From positions 7,925,546 to 7,989,545 of the forward strand of contig JAJEKV010000009.1 in the NCBI GenBank assembly GCA_021234155.1: 64,000 nucleotides of DNA, in the 5' to 3' direction. The translations under genes and the position numbers were made by a program. A model generated the notes under the pieces. It saw only the letters and a program-made list of their open reading frames with translations, had not been told where the DNA came from and searched no databases. Positions 21,990-33,990 of this stretch are shown here, in pieces (position 1 is the first letter of the stretch; every line of letters starts with the position of its first letter). The stretch comes from Isoetes taiwanensis (Eukaryota > Streptophyta > Lycopodiopsida > Isoetales > Isoetaceae).

Positions 21990-24248
21990 TATTCTTGAGA
22001 CTTATTGCTTAGGTTTGTAACTGAACAACTATTTCTCAATTGTAGCTACTGGTGTAGCTATGGCCCTGAAGATTATCGTGAACATTCTCGGGAGGTCAAA
22101 GATAAAACAGCCCGAGCTATAATTGCTAAAGAAAAGAAGAAGAATCCTTCCTACTCAAGGAGACAGAGAAGAGGAATGAGTATTCGGCGAGGTTGCAGGT
22201 GCCACTTTCAGGTGAAGCAGTGTTGTATTTGAGGCCTGAGATATGTAAAATTACATACTATGAGATGAGGCACATTGATAATGAAGAGAAAGTCTGCCAT
22301 GGATTTGAGGATCCCCAATGTGCAAGAACAAGGCATGATGTAGCTCCATGGCTACAAAGGGTAAGAAGGCTTGGGCCTACCAACAGTTGCTCTATAACCA
22401 CACTCCCCAAGAGGTCTTCCGTCAACACGAGGAACAATGGGAGATAGAAAAGAGGATGGATCCCAATGCCTCCAAGAACAGAGATGCATTTTTAGCCATG
22501 GATGATTTATATAATTTGTCCCGCAAGCTGGCTGCTGACACGTGGATGCTGCACAAGAATGTGGCCACAAGTGTTAGGATGTGGGTTGACTTACATCCAG
22601 AATATGTGTTCATGTATCAGGAGGGAGTCCCTTTCACATTGGGCATCATCACACCATTCCAAATGAAGATCCTGTTAGAGCATGGAAGGGGGAATGTTGT
22701 AGCCTTGGATTCAACCTTTAAGACCAAAACCACTGCTACAGGCTTTATACCTTGCTAGTTTATGACACGCATGGAAATGGTGTCCCTGTTGCTTGGGTTC
22801 TATCCTCTAATGCCACCGAGGAGGACATCCATCCTTGGCTGATTGCAACGAAGAACCGCATACATAGGGAAGACCCAACTTGGGAACCTGCATGCTTCAT
22901 TGTAGATGATGCACAGGCTGAAATCAATGCCTTGAAGGATGTTTGGCCCGAAACCAAAATTCAGTTGTGTATTTGGCATGTTCGAAGAAACTGGATGAAG
23001 TTGCTTTTAAAGCACGTGAAGAACAAGAAGGTTAGGGGGGGAATGTTTAAGGACCTTGATCGTATTATGTATGCCACTAAAGTAGATATTGACCCAAGAA
23101 GGACTAGTGATTATGTGGAAGCATGCACCAAAGAGGCCAAGAAGTTGGATGATGAATTCAAGGAAAAGTACAAGATGTGGAAGAGGGTTGTGAGGTATAT
23201 GAACAGAGTTTGGACCAATAATATCACACATTGGATAATTGCCACAAGGATGTATCCACACGCTAACCAAGAGACTAATGCTGGTATAGAGTCCTACCAT
23301 GGCCACATGAGGAGGAGATTAGGGGTATCCAAGCATGCCTTGAGAGGAAGGAGAATAGATTGGCTCATTTACATGCTTACAGGTAAATTACAAACTCAAT
23401 TATCCTTTGATAGGTTCATGAAGGATTCGGATTTTAAAACCAACAAGAGACAGGAGCACATAGTTGAGACTGCCATCATAGGTGCTCGAGAACTTCCAGA
23501 TGTAGCTATTAGATGGCTGAACTTCAAGGAGGGGAGAGCCGAGGTGTGGAGTCAAAACATGAACAATTGGGATGATAACCGAGAGGCTTTGCCTTATTTA
23601 GTGGATGTTGCACATGAACATTGGTCATCATGTGATTGTCCATGGGGTATGAAAGGGAATATGTGCAAGCATCAAGTTAAGGTGATCAGGATGATGTCCA
23701 AGTACAAAGAGGAAGACATTCTAAGGTTTTGTGGTACTCTACATGGTTCTCAGGCTAGCGGGCTGTCCAATCTAAGGTGCTTTGCCGAGGCATATGATGA
23801 CACCATGCCTTCTTGGGAAGAGGGGCCATGCACAGGTGTTGCATCCGATGATGAAGAATTCGATTTTAAAATTGGGGCTGGTTTGAGTGAAAACCCCAAG
23901 GTGTTACAGAGCATAGACGAGACAATGGCAGGTCTCAAGGAGACCATTGCTAGGAGCCCCCAGGTATAGAATGAAGCTAGGTTCCTTTTAGCTGAACTTA
24001 GTAATAAGCTGGCAAGGCTAAGTGAAAGTAGAAATGTCAATACCATGGTACCGAGTGTAGCCATGGTACGAGACTTCAATGGGAACACCATTGCTAGACC
24101 AGTACCTTTCGTGGAGAGCCACAAGAAGATGAAGAAGAGGAGTTCACTTAGCATTTTCTCGAAGGAATTCGAAGATCATATCACACGATGTGAAGGTATT
24201 GCAATAATTCTAACTCTCTCTTTGAAATACTTGTGGATAGTAATGTAA
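21990..24248 (+). mobile_element. Mutator-like element (MULE) transposase with SWIM zinc finger, broken
   Basis: A DDE transposase relic. In order: a zinc-binding N-terminal region (RRGCRCHFQVK then EICKITYYEMRHID and KVCHG), a helical region (QLLYNHTPQEVFRQHEEQW), the MULE core (VVALDSTFKT with the first Asp; FIVDDAQAEINALKDVWP with the second Asp; LCIWHVRRNW; TNAGIESYHGHMRRRLG with the Glu) and a SWIM finger (SCDCPWGMKGNMCKHQVKV). The longest open stretch is 22752-23969. Frame changes near 22218, 22355 and 22740 and a TAG at 23967 break it; after that TAG the same frame continues as NEARFLLAELSNKLARL to about 24248. Terminal repeats were not located. Non-autonomous now. Confidence 0.85.
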
Positions 24249-24412
24249 AGTGGTTAATGCCATGTTGCTCTTAGGTGATGGTGGAGGCAATGCCAAGGGG
24301 CTCTGACCATGGATGCTGCACTTAGCATAAAGGGGTATATTGCTTGAATATTGCACTATTAAGATCATTAGTCATATATGTGCTCCATGTTTTGATGACT
24401 TTTGATAATTTG

Positions 24413-24995
24413 ACACAAACCATTAACATCTAACATATAAAAATTAAATTCCCCAACACATAACAACCATTGACATTAACAACCAACACATAACTACCAT
24501 TGACATTAATTAACACAACCATTGGGTCCAACACATTTAAATTAAAATCCCCCTTAAACCCCCTTTGGTTTGGGTGCATATTCACACGGGGGGTGACTCC
24601 GGGCAACGAGAGCTGTTGGATAGGCATATTCACCCCTTATTCCTTAATCTATACCGTACGTAAAGTTCCTCGTTTGTGGGGTATGCAAGTACAAAATTTG
24701 CTATACTATATAACAAGATTCGCAAAATACTATAAGATTTCAAGCGGAATACTATATGGTGTTGATTTTGTAATGCAAAAATACAATTATGAGGGCTCTC
24801 GGCCGCCCTACGCCACCCCCGTGTGAATATGCACCCAAATCAAAGGGGGTTTAAGGGGGATTTTAATTTAAATGTGTTGGACCCAATGGTTGTGTTAATT
24901 AATGTCAATGGTAGTTATGTGTTGGTTATTAATGTCAATGGTTGTTATGTGTTGGGGAATTTAATTTTTATATGTTAGATGTTAATGGTTTGTGT
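24413..24995. mobile_element. Foldback element with about 190-bp arms, copy 1
   Basis: The left arm (24413-24610) starts ACACAAACCATTAAC and the right arm (about 24790-24995) is its near-perfect reverse complement ending GTTAATGGTTTGTGT. The arms include two CACATAACxACCATTGACATTAA-like repeats, the words CCAACACATTTAAATT and CCCCCTTTGGTTTGGGTGC, and CGGGGGG at the inner end. The middle (about 24611-24790) is AT-rich and non-coding. Target duplication not evident. Copy 2 is at 26120-26583. Confidence 0.8.
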
Positions 24996-25769
24996 TGCAA
25001 AATTTTTTTTGGCCCCTTCTTCGGCCTTAGGGACGCCACCCCCTGTGACAAAAAATTTAGAATTCAAACCAGAAAAAACTAGAATTTATTTGAGGCTTTC
25101 ATCACATGTAGCTTTTGCATTTGATCACAATAAAACAAATAGAACATAAGTAAAAGTTACCATAAAGATAGAGCAGATTATCCCACTATTCTAAAAGTCA
25201 TAAAGTTTGCAACACAAAGAAAACCCCCTGTTATTATGCTACATATTGTTACTTCCGCTACAACTATTTCTCTTTCACAATGACACCATTGTTTATCAAT
25301 CCATATGATTTTGGATGCTCCATCTTTAGCTTAAAGGTAATGCATGATTCACCTTATGGTTCGATTAAAGTTCCAAACCTACAATATAAATGCATTCTTG
25401 TGGCCACTGTTTGATTGATCTGCGTGACATGGAAAAGGGCGTGGAATAATCCGCATGTTGTGTGCATAAGAATCCGTTTGTTGATTGAAGCTAAAGCCTG
25501 GCACGCTATGAATAATCCGACAGCCAGGAATATCCAAGAGTTGGAAGCAAACAGAGGGCCTAAACTTGAATCTGCAGCAAATCTTAGGAAGGAAACAAAA
25601 GGGGGTTTTGCAGCACTACATTGTAGAATCAGGAAACCAATACCTTGTAAAAAAAAACATTATGCTAACTGAAGAAACATTAAAAAACAAATACCTTTGT
25701 AAGTGTGAGCAAAAAATCCATCTCGTGGTAGTAAAATCCACTCCGGCAATAAGAATCCAAGAGGGCAAG
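24996..25769. other. Non-coding stretch
   Basis: No gene recognised. Near 25226 it carries CCCCTGTTATTATGCTACAT, a sequence that recurs at 26098 and 28371. Confidence 0.4.
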
Positions 25770-25945
25770 TACACATGCATATGCACACAGGCACACACAT
25801 GCACACATGCACATGCACTTACACTTGCACATGCACAATACACATGCACATGCACATGAACATGCACATGCACACACATGCACATGCATGTGCACATGCA
25901 CATGCATACACATGCGCAGTGTTCATGCACAAACACATGCAGAGA
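25770..25945. repeat. CACATG/ACATGC microsatellite
   Basis: About 170 bases of imperfect (CACATGCA)-type repeats. It gives cysteine/methionine/histidine-rich frames in all six readings, which are artefacts of repetition. Confidence 0.95.
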
Positions 25946-25959
25946 AAGACAACAACCCT

Positions 25960-26119
25960 CGGATTGTTCCAACCAACGAAAATCAACGGCCCATAAAGGG
26001 TGCACTCTAGAAATACTATTTAGTACACCTCAACGAATACAACAACGAAATCATAGAAAAACCATGTGAAAAAGCGTATAAAAATCTAAAAGTAACCCCC
26101 TGTTATTGTGCTACATATT
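25960..26119. repeat. Element-end-like repeat, copy 1 (copy 2 at 28245-28392)
   Basis: Both copies read AACGGCCCATAAAGGGTGCACTCTAG-like, here AAAGGGTGCACTCTAGA, then AGTACA, CGAATAC, AAATCAT(A)G, GAAAAxCGTA and end in CCCCTGTTATT(A/G)TGCTACAT. The strong shared end followed by unrelated sequence suggests the terminus of a mobile element. The class is not recognised. Confidence 0.5.
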
Positions 26120-26583
26120 CACACATAACAACCAACACATAATTACCATTAACATTATTAACAAAAATCATTACATTCAATGCATTTAAATTAAAATCCC
26201 CCTGAAACCCCCTTTGGTTTGGGTGCATATTCACACGGGGGGTGACTCCGGGCAACGAGAGCTGTTGGATAGGCATATTCACCCCTTATTCCTTAATCTA
26301 CACCGTACACAAAGTTCCTCGTTTGTGGGGTATGGATGTATAGAATTTGTTATACTGTATAACAAGATTTGCAAAATACTATAAGATTTCAAGCAATATA
26401 CTATATGGTGTTGATTTTGTACGTGCAAAACATAATTACAGGGCTCTCGCTGCCCTACGTCACCCCCCGTGTGAATATGCACCCAAACCAAAGGGGGTTT
26501 CAGGGGGATTTTAATTTAAATGCATTGAATGTAATGATTTTTGTTAATAATGTTAATGGTAATTATGTGTTGGTTGTTATATC
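26120..26583. mobile_element. Foldback element, copy 2
   Basis: Same family as 24413-24995. The left arm (26126-26265) reads ACAACCAACACATAATTACC to GCATATTCACACGGGG; the right arm (about 26465-26580) is its reverse complement. Arm-specific differences from copy 1 (ATTACATTCAATGCATTT here, ATTGGGTCCAACACATTT there) appear in both arms of each copy. Middle AT-rich, non-coding. Confidence 0.8.
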
Positions 26584-28244
26584 AAAATTTTGGGCCCTTC
26601 GCCCTAACAAAAGAAAAAAAAGATAAACAACAAGGGCGAAATATTAATTATTAATTGAAGAGATTATATAAAACATCAAGGACATTACACTACATTTTCA
26701 TTTAATACAATGCATTTTTAGCTGGAAATAGTTCTAACATTTGAAATCCACAAATGGCCATCCAAGGAGTATATAGCACGACTGGAACTGCCTTCTTGAG
26801 TTCCTTAGAAATATGTAGCGTAGGTCCAGGATCTCCGACATCGAAACAAAGTAATCAGATTTTCATAGATTATATCCACAAAACTATTGAAACTTGGAGT
26901 ATACCTTTTGGTCCAAAATGCTCCATGTTTGCACAAATTATGAAAATGGGTCAAAGATTAGCAATAACTACTATACATCCTTCTTCTGTCTTCAAGTTAC
27001 ACACCAAAGACAAACTAATTTCAAACCTCAAACTAATTTCACTGTGTAATGGCAACAAAGGGTCTCCAGGTTATCCGCTTCGCTTCATGTAAAGCAGCAT
27101 TTTTTATCAGCAGCCATAGATTGAGATATTGTCTCCATCAGCCATAGATTGAAATATTGTCTCCATCCTTCAAATACACATTCCAAAATTTCATCCGAAA
27201 TAAAACCCTCAAACCGCTTTGCTTTCCATCTCGAGAATCTGAACTCGCCTATAGTAAGTCCCCAAACTTTGTTCTAGACCAGGGGACACCGAAATAGGAG
27301 AAACTCAAGCAAGCTGGATCACATAGCCCAACTAAAAGCTGCCACATGAAGTACATAACCTTCGTATAATATCATCCAAAACTCCCAGGCAGCAGATGAA
27401 GAGTACATTTGCCGGATCTACAAATAAAGCCGCGGGCTTACTATTTAGATGGAGCAATATTTTATCTCATCATTGATGCCTCTGCATAAAACAAAGAGGC
27501 TCCTTGGCGAACCGGCGTAATCATGGACTCCATATCTGCAAATTAATGAGAAGTCGAAAGCCGAGAACGAAATGGGCAATGCTTGAGATCATGCCTCGGT
27601 TGTGGAAAAACCCTTTCGGATCGGTACGCAAATTGAGGAAATTGTGCAGCCCGCCCTACCGACCCGTCTCGCCCCTCGCCATGCAGAGGGGCCCCGCATT
27701 GTGTTGAAACCAAAACCAATACCAAATATTGCATTCAAATTTAAATCCGAATAAGTGTGAATAAAATCATGCAAAGAATACAAGGCATCGTAAAACAATG
27801 TTTGGAGGCGGCTCGATCATCTTTGCAACGCAACTATGGCTAGGGTTTCTATTTGTTTCCACAAGAATACTGACGAAGCTTTACTTTTCGGTTCCTTTCT
27901 TCCTTAAGTTGCCAAATTGTCCGATCCGGTGTAAGCACTGCCCGCCACTCCTCTTAAAAGCTCCAGATATGGCTGAATATATTTGATATACCCCTGCCAG
28001 ACCTATAACTCTTATAATGTTTCCCCAAGACTGAAGCCAAAGCTTGGAGATGCAATCACCAAACAAAACACATACACATTCAGGCAACAAACACAGATCC
28101 AAATCTGTTTCCACTCTGATCACAAGAACATTAATTTTTTGCAAGAATGCCCTGAAATGCTATCCACGAGGCTTGCATGTTCAGCCCCTAAAATAAAAAG
28201 AGGGCTTTTGTTGTGAGCCCTTGGATGTTGGACCATTGAAAAAA
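26584..28244. other. Non-coding stretch, no gene recognised
   Basis: No supported gene in 1.66 kb. A 31-base tandem duplication (CAGCCATAGATTGA(G/A)ATATTG) lies at about 27108-27170. GC content rises around 27590-27710 without a recognisable protein. Confidence 0.35.
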
Positions 28245-28395
28245 AAAAAGCTAAATCAACGACTAAGAAATGGTGCACTCTAGATGTACGCATTAGTACA
28301 TCCATTCGAATACGCCATGAAATCTTAGGAAAACCTTTGTGAAAAGCGTACAAAAACACAAAAAAAACCCCTGTTATTATGCTACATATTAGTTG
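28245..28395. repeat. Element-end-like repeat, copy 2
   Basis: Counterpart of 25960-26119, ending CCCCTGTTATTATGCTACAT. It includes a small inverted repeat TGTACGCATTAGTACA. The minisatellite array begins about 50 bases downstream. Confidence 0.5.
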
Positions 28396-28459
28396 CTCCT
28401 TTCGGATACATATGGATACATATGAATTTTCAATCCAATCTTGCTGTTAAGTCCTCCAT

Positions 28460-30245
28460 ATTCTGCAGAAACACCATGCTTATGTCCAGAAACACCAAGG
28501 TCTGGCCAGAAACACCACTCACATGTCCAGAAACACCACTCACATGTCTAGAAACACCACAAGTTTGGCAAGAAACACCACTCACATGTCCAGAAACACC
28601 ACAAGTTTGGCAAAGAACACCATGCTTATGGCCGTAAACACCATCTCCCGGCCGGAAACACCACTCACATGTCCGTAAACACCACCTCCCGTGCCGAAAC
28701 ACCACTCACATGTCCGTAAACACCACAAGTTTGGCAAGAAACACCATGCTTACGGCCCGGAAACACCACCTCCCCCGCCGTAAACACCACTCACATGTCC
28801 GAAACACCACAAGTCTCGGCCGGAAACACCAAGTCTCCGCCGAAACACCACTCACATGTCCGGGCACCACAAGTTTGGCAAGAAACACCGTGGCTTATGG
28901 CCGAAAACACCAAGTCTCGGGCGAAAACACCACTCAACTGGCCAGAAACACCATGTATTCCAACTAGAGGTCTCAATGTTCTAGATATTGTATTCCAATT
29001 AGAGGTCTCAATGTTTTAGATATTGTATTCCAATTAGAGGTTGCAAATTTGTGTGCAAATTTCTATGGCCAGAAACACCATGCCTATAGCCAGAAACACC
29101 TAGGATCTGGCCAGAAACACCAGTCAATTGGCCAGAAACACCATGCTTATGGCCAGAAACACCACCTCCCTGGCCAGAAACACTACTCACATGTCCAGAA
29201 ACACCACAAGTTTGGCAAGAAACACCATGCTTATGGCCAGAAACACCAGTCTCTGGCCAGAAACACCACTCAATTGGCCAGAAACACCATGTCTCTGGCC
29301 AGAAACACCAAGCTTATGGCCAGAAACGCCATGCTTCTGGCCAGACACACCATGTCCTTGGCTAGAAACACCAGTATGAGCTGCACTATTAATATTTCTA
29401 CAATGAGTTGCACTCACTTGTTGAAAGTTGCAATTCAAGGTTTTAGATATTGTATTCCAATTATCCTTCTCAATGTTTTAGATATTGTATTCCATTTAGA
29501 GGTCTCAATGTTCTAGATATTGTATTCCAATTATCCTTCTCAATGTTTTAGATATTGTATTCTAATTAGAGATCTCAATATTCTAGATATTGTATTCCAA
29601 TTAGAGGTTGCAAATATGTGTTCACAATACTTGCCCAGAAACAACACTGGCTTGGCCAGAAACACCACTGACTTGGCCAGAAACACCACTCATTTGGCCA
29701 GAAACACCACCCAATTGGCCAGAAACACCATGTCTCTGGCCATGCCTCTGACCAGACACACCATGTCCTTGGCTAGAAACACCAGTATGAGTTGAACTAT
29801 TAAGATTTGAGTTGCACTCACATGTTGAAAGTTGCAATTCAAGGTTATAGATATTGTATTACAGTTGGAGGTCTCAATGGTTTACATGTTCTATTCCAAT
29901 TAGAGGTTGCAAAATTGTGTTCACAATAGTGCTCTACACCATGCTCGTGACCAGAAAGACCAAGGTCTGGCCATGACCCAAGAAGGACCCATGGCCAGAA
30001 ACACCAAGGTCTGGCAAGAAACACCAAGGATCTGTCCAGAAACACCAAAGTCTGGCCAGAAACACCAAGGATCTGGCCTGAAACACCACCTCAATGGCCA
30101 GAAACACCAATGGTCTGGCTAGAAACACCAACTCGATGGCCAGAAACACCAAGGATCTGGCCAGAAACACCACTAACTTGGCCAGAAACACCATGACGTC
30201 TGGCCAAAATAGCAGGTGTTTCTGGCCATATACTTGGTGTTTCGG
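28460..30245. repeat. 21-bp minisatellite, array 1 (14 constant + about 7 variable bases)
   Basis: Dozens of units of the form GGCCAGAAACACCA plus a 6-7 base variable word drawn from a small set (TGCTTAT, CTCACAT, CAAGTTT, CCTCCC, TGTCTCT, CTCAATT, AGGATCT, AGGTCTG). Three blocks (about 28460-28960, 29065-29375, 29630-29790) and a fourth at 29940-30245 are separated by another repeat. In the middle of the first block the core is GGCCGTAAACACC or GGCCGGAAACACC instead. Because 21 is a multiple of three, open frames with heptapeptide repeats arise on both strands (MARNTTSLARNT; GVSGQRHGVSGQ). I do not regard them as genes. Confidence 0.9.
28965..29620. repeat. Repeat of about 36-38 bp interleaved with the minisatellite
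   Basis: TCTAGATATTGTATTCCAATT followed by AGAGGTCTCAATGTT, written in parts, recurs two to five times in tandem at about 28970-29045 and 29440-29610, with single diverged copies near 29850 and 34060-34190. It always sits between blocks of the 21-bp repeat, so the two appear to have been amplified together as a larger unit ending in GTTGCAAATTTGTGT. Confidence 0.75.
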
Positions 30246-30435
30246 GTCAAAGAGACACCATCCAAAACAGTTGCAGAATGCTGTACAAGTCTTCTGTGTC
30301 ATAATCATGCAATAACTTATGTTGTAAATCATGGAATAATTACAAAATCTACAACCATGTTCCAGCCATTCAAGAGTTTAAGAGCCAACCATGTTCAAGA
30401 GTTTAAAAGCAAATGAAAAATGATCAGAACATTTC

Positions 30436-32896
30436 TTAAATTGTCTTGGGTGGCTTTTTTGCCTGCACCACGGCTTCATGTAGCCTGTCCAGCATGCTGC
30501 TAAATGTGTCTCTGCAGTTTGCTACATCAATCTTGTCAAACCAGTCCGGAGTCACCTGCATTTCAGCTATGTTAGTGTGATTGCACAGTAGTATCTTCAC
30601 ACAACCAATACCCTTACCTCGACAGGCAGCAGCTGCAAATCCTTAAGAATGAAATCTCGGATAAAGCACCTTGCATACAGTAATGTGTACACCCCACAGT
30701 CTGAACCATTTTGCTACTGTGGTCCGCGCATTTCAATTGCTTGAATGTCAACCATTTCTGCTGCAGGGCTGTCCCAAACAGCATGCACTTCCTTCAGCAG
30801 CCTGCAGCCATACCATGCTAGTGAGAGATGAATTTAAAAAAGCCAACAAAAAGTACTGCATACAAACAACTTACTCCATAATTTCTCGGGCAATATCAAC
30901 AGAATGGTATCTCATCATAGAATCAAAATGCAGCAAGGCAGGGTGTGGCACTCCAAGTGACTTACATATTTCCCAATCAGCACAATAGAGGTAAAGGCTC
31001 CAATGGTGGCTGCACTTAAACGAGGTGAGAGAGACAGAACTGTAGAGCAGTGATACATGGATGAGTATTTTAAATGGAAATGAATGCCATGATGCCAAAA
31101 AAGGCTTACCTTCTTACCACGGGCAACCAGTAGAAGAGAGATGGTTCTCGAGGTCTAGCAGGAATAATCTTCCTCCAAATGGACTCTCTCCTATTCATGT
31201 AGAGGTCTACCAGTCCAGGATGAAAAAACACATGAATTCATCTCTGGTGGACCGGTATGGTATGAGAGACCACCCTGCACAGAAATTTTGAATTCAAAAA
31301 AGATGCACAATCAGACTCTATAAAAGGGAAGACACTTACATCAAGTAGGCACCCACGCATTGCTCATTCAGCCAAGACAAGCCAATCTTTTCAGGATTAT
31401 CAGAACCAGGATGCTCAAAGGAAATGGCTTCTGATTGACGTATCACAAATTCACCTTTGCCCTCTGAAACAGTAGCCCAAAGTGGGCTTTTAAGATGCAC
31501 GGGCCACTGAGCATCATATGAAAGAATTGGATTGGCCTTGGTGGCCTTCCCTTTCTTCTTTTTATTAACCTATTGCAAGGTAGTGAGGTCATCAAGATGC
31601 ATGAAGAATTCAAAATCCAAAATAAAATCCTTGGCCATTAGTTACCATTGTTCTCTTGATCACATATGCCTCCCCATCATCTACTACATCCAAGTAAGTA
31701 GACATCTGGTGCACGGAAGAAGCTGCAGCAGCACTCAAAGGGGTACCCAAAGAAGTTTCGGCCCCAATCCTCAGCCTTGGTTTCTGAGGAGCTTTGAAAT
31801 TCATCCCAGCAACTATGGATTTTGTTAGCAATGTAACTGGTGTGGATGGAGATTTCGAGACACTTGAGCTGCCCTCAAACCTGCCACAATAAAGAAGATG
31901 TGTCTGCAGACCCTCCTTGCATGTCTTCAAATTCCTGTAAACCTCACGGTCAGCCCATTTCTTTCGGTCCACAGAATCCAGACCGTAATTCTGTGATATG
32001 TACCTCTCATACTGAGCTAATTTTTGCTCCTTCATTGCCTCACATTCCATCCTCCTCTGAGCTACATATCTCTCAGCATAAGACTCCAAAGTGTTCTCTT
32101 TCTCCTCCCCATCTTCAATATTCTGGAGCATAGCCCGGCCAGCACCCAGAGCTAGCTCTTTGCATCTCTTCAAAGACCTGGCTAGATTTACCTTGTACTT
32201 ATATTCTGGATCAAGGGCTCGCCTCAAAGCATACTCGGATAAATCTCGCCCCTCCCTTCTTTTCTGCTTGGTGACAGCCAACCTCTTTCTGCCCTTTGGA
32301 GCAGCCTGCACAACCACATCCAATTCGTGCTCCTTTGCCAAGTGATCTTGCAGCCTTTGTTTTTTAACCGAAGACCAAGCACAACCTTAAAATAAACAAA
32401 CATGCCTATTTTTTTTTATTGCTGTAATAATACCTGCGTTCCCAAGCCACCTCATCGCTCTCGGAATCCTCCTCTGAGTAAGCAGCAACTACTTTGACAT
32501 CCTGAGGTACTCCACGCGGTGCGCTTTCCCTATCTGTCCTTTTTAGCTTCTTGGACGATAAAATCATATTCTATTCTATTCTTCTATTCTCAAAGAAACA
32601 GTTTGCAAAGCATCTGGCTGCCCCGGCTGTTTTTCTTCCGCCCTAGCTTTCATTTGCAATAGAACTTCCTCTGGAGATGCATCCTCCTCACTATCATTCT
32701 CAGTCTGCTCTTCATCTTCAACAACGATTTTCTTTGAGCACTCGGCTCCCTCGGCTAACCCTGCTTCCTCCGAGGATGCTTCCCTGGAACTGTAATACCA
32801 ATCCGAGCTTCCAGAGCTCACGCTCTCTTCATCCTCGCTGCCATTGCGATAGCCCCATCTCGCCATTTTGGAGTCGCCCGAGCCCGAAGCCGCCAT
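30436..32896 (-). pseudogene. Ulp1/SENP-like SUMO protease, multi-exon, broken
   Basis: SENP/Ulp1 cysteine proteases process SUMO and remove it from proteins. The minus strand begins at an ATG (32896), with an acidic serine-rich region (about 106 residues; ENDSEEDASPEEV), a short second piece (RGVPQDVKVVAAYSEEDSESD), then a charged, probably coiled-coil stretch (31610-32345) and the protease domain: SWLNEQCVGAYL (near 31360), the catalytic His in HHWSLYLYCADWE (near 31010), the Asp in LLHFDSM (near 30930) and the Cys in QNGSDCGVYTLLYARC (near 30690), ending VQAKKPPKTI with TAA at 30436. Four introns with GT-AG borders can be placed near 32350-32444, 31281-31343, 31030-31118 and 30804-30871, plus one near 30560-30619. 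Lesions: a one-base shift near 31614, TAG at 31570, TGA at 31238 and TAG at 30714, the last replacing the conserved Gln six residues before the catalytic Cys. Confidence 0.75.
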
Positions 32897-33119
32897 ACCT
32901 GCGCCAGAAATCAGCCCTCTTTTTTCTGCTCTGTTTTTCTGTTTCGACCAAGATAGTTTCAGATAGGAACATTCTATTTCGAACCATTAGATTTGCCCTC
33001 AAATTTAAAATTGTAGTCATGATTGTTGTCGTACCATTGACATTGATGTTTAAAGAATATTTAGTTTGGACCCACTTCAAGCGCATTTAAGACTACTCCC
33101 TTGCAACAAAATTACCCAT

Positions 33120-33990
33120 GGTTATGGCCAGAAACACACAGCCAGGAACACCATAACATTGGCTAGAAACACCTTACCATTAGTTACAATTTAATATTCT
33201 ATACATTTTCAGGTTGTCATTTCCAGCTGAGATTTTTAATTATTAATAAGTTGCAATTGAGATGTTGTGGGTTGCTAGAAACACCATGCCTTTGGCCATA
33301 AACACCATGCCTCTGGCCAGAAACACCAGTGCCTGGCCAGAAACACCAATGGCTGGCCAGAAACACCATGCCTCTGGCCAGAAACACCATGCTTTGGACA
33401 GAAACACCATGTCTCTGGCCAGAAAGACCATTCCTCTGGCCAAAAACACCAATGCCTGGCCTGAAACACCAATGCCTGGCCAGAAACACCATTGCCTCGC
33501 CGTAAAACACCATGGTCGGCCACAAACACCAATGCCCGGCCAAAACACCAATGCCCCACCATGAAACACCAAGCCTCCGCCGGAAACACCATTGCCTCTC
33601 GCCGTAAACACCATGCTTATGGCCGTAAACACTATGCCTCTAGCCGTAAACACCATGCTTGTGGCCGAACACCGTGTCCTTGGCCCGAAACACCAAGGAT
33701 CCGCCGTAAACACCATGCATATGGCCGTAAACACCAATGCTCGGCTAGAAACACCATTCTTGTGGCCGTAAACACCATTCTTATGGCCGTAAACACCAAT
33801 GCTTTGGCGGAAAAAACCATGCCTATGGCCGTAAACACCATGCCTCCGTCCAGAAACACCTTGCCTCTGGCCAAAAACACCGTCCTGGCCAGAAACACCA
33901 TGCTTGTGGCCAGAAACACCACTGCATTGAGCAGAAACATCATGCTTATGGCCAGAAACACCATGTCCTTGGCCAGAACCATGTATGAGT
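33120..33990. repeat. 21-bp minisatellite, array 2
   Basis: About 40 units of the same GGCCAGAAACACCA repeat as array 1. Outer parts use the CCAG core; the middle (about 33490-33850) uses CCGTAAACACC and CCGGAAACACC. Variable words include TGCCTCT, ATGCCTGG, TGCTTAT and TGCTTGT. It lies upstream (on the minus strand) of the SENP-like pseudogene. Frames through it are artefacts. Confidence 0.9.

Noticed and set aside
25616-26005. Cysteine/histidine-rich frames around 25.8 kb
   Set aside because: They are translations of a CACATG microsatellite and occur in all frames.
29049-29516. Long frame with ARNTxxL heptapeptide repeats as a possible repeat protein
   Set aside because: Open frames occur on both strands and in several phases because the unit is 21 bases; there is no start context or non-repeat domain.
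28460-30245. CRISPR-like look of constant 14-base repeats with short variable spacers
   Set aside because: Spacers are only about 7 bases, recur many times, and the context is a plant nuclear genome with no cas genes; it is a minisatellite.
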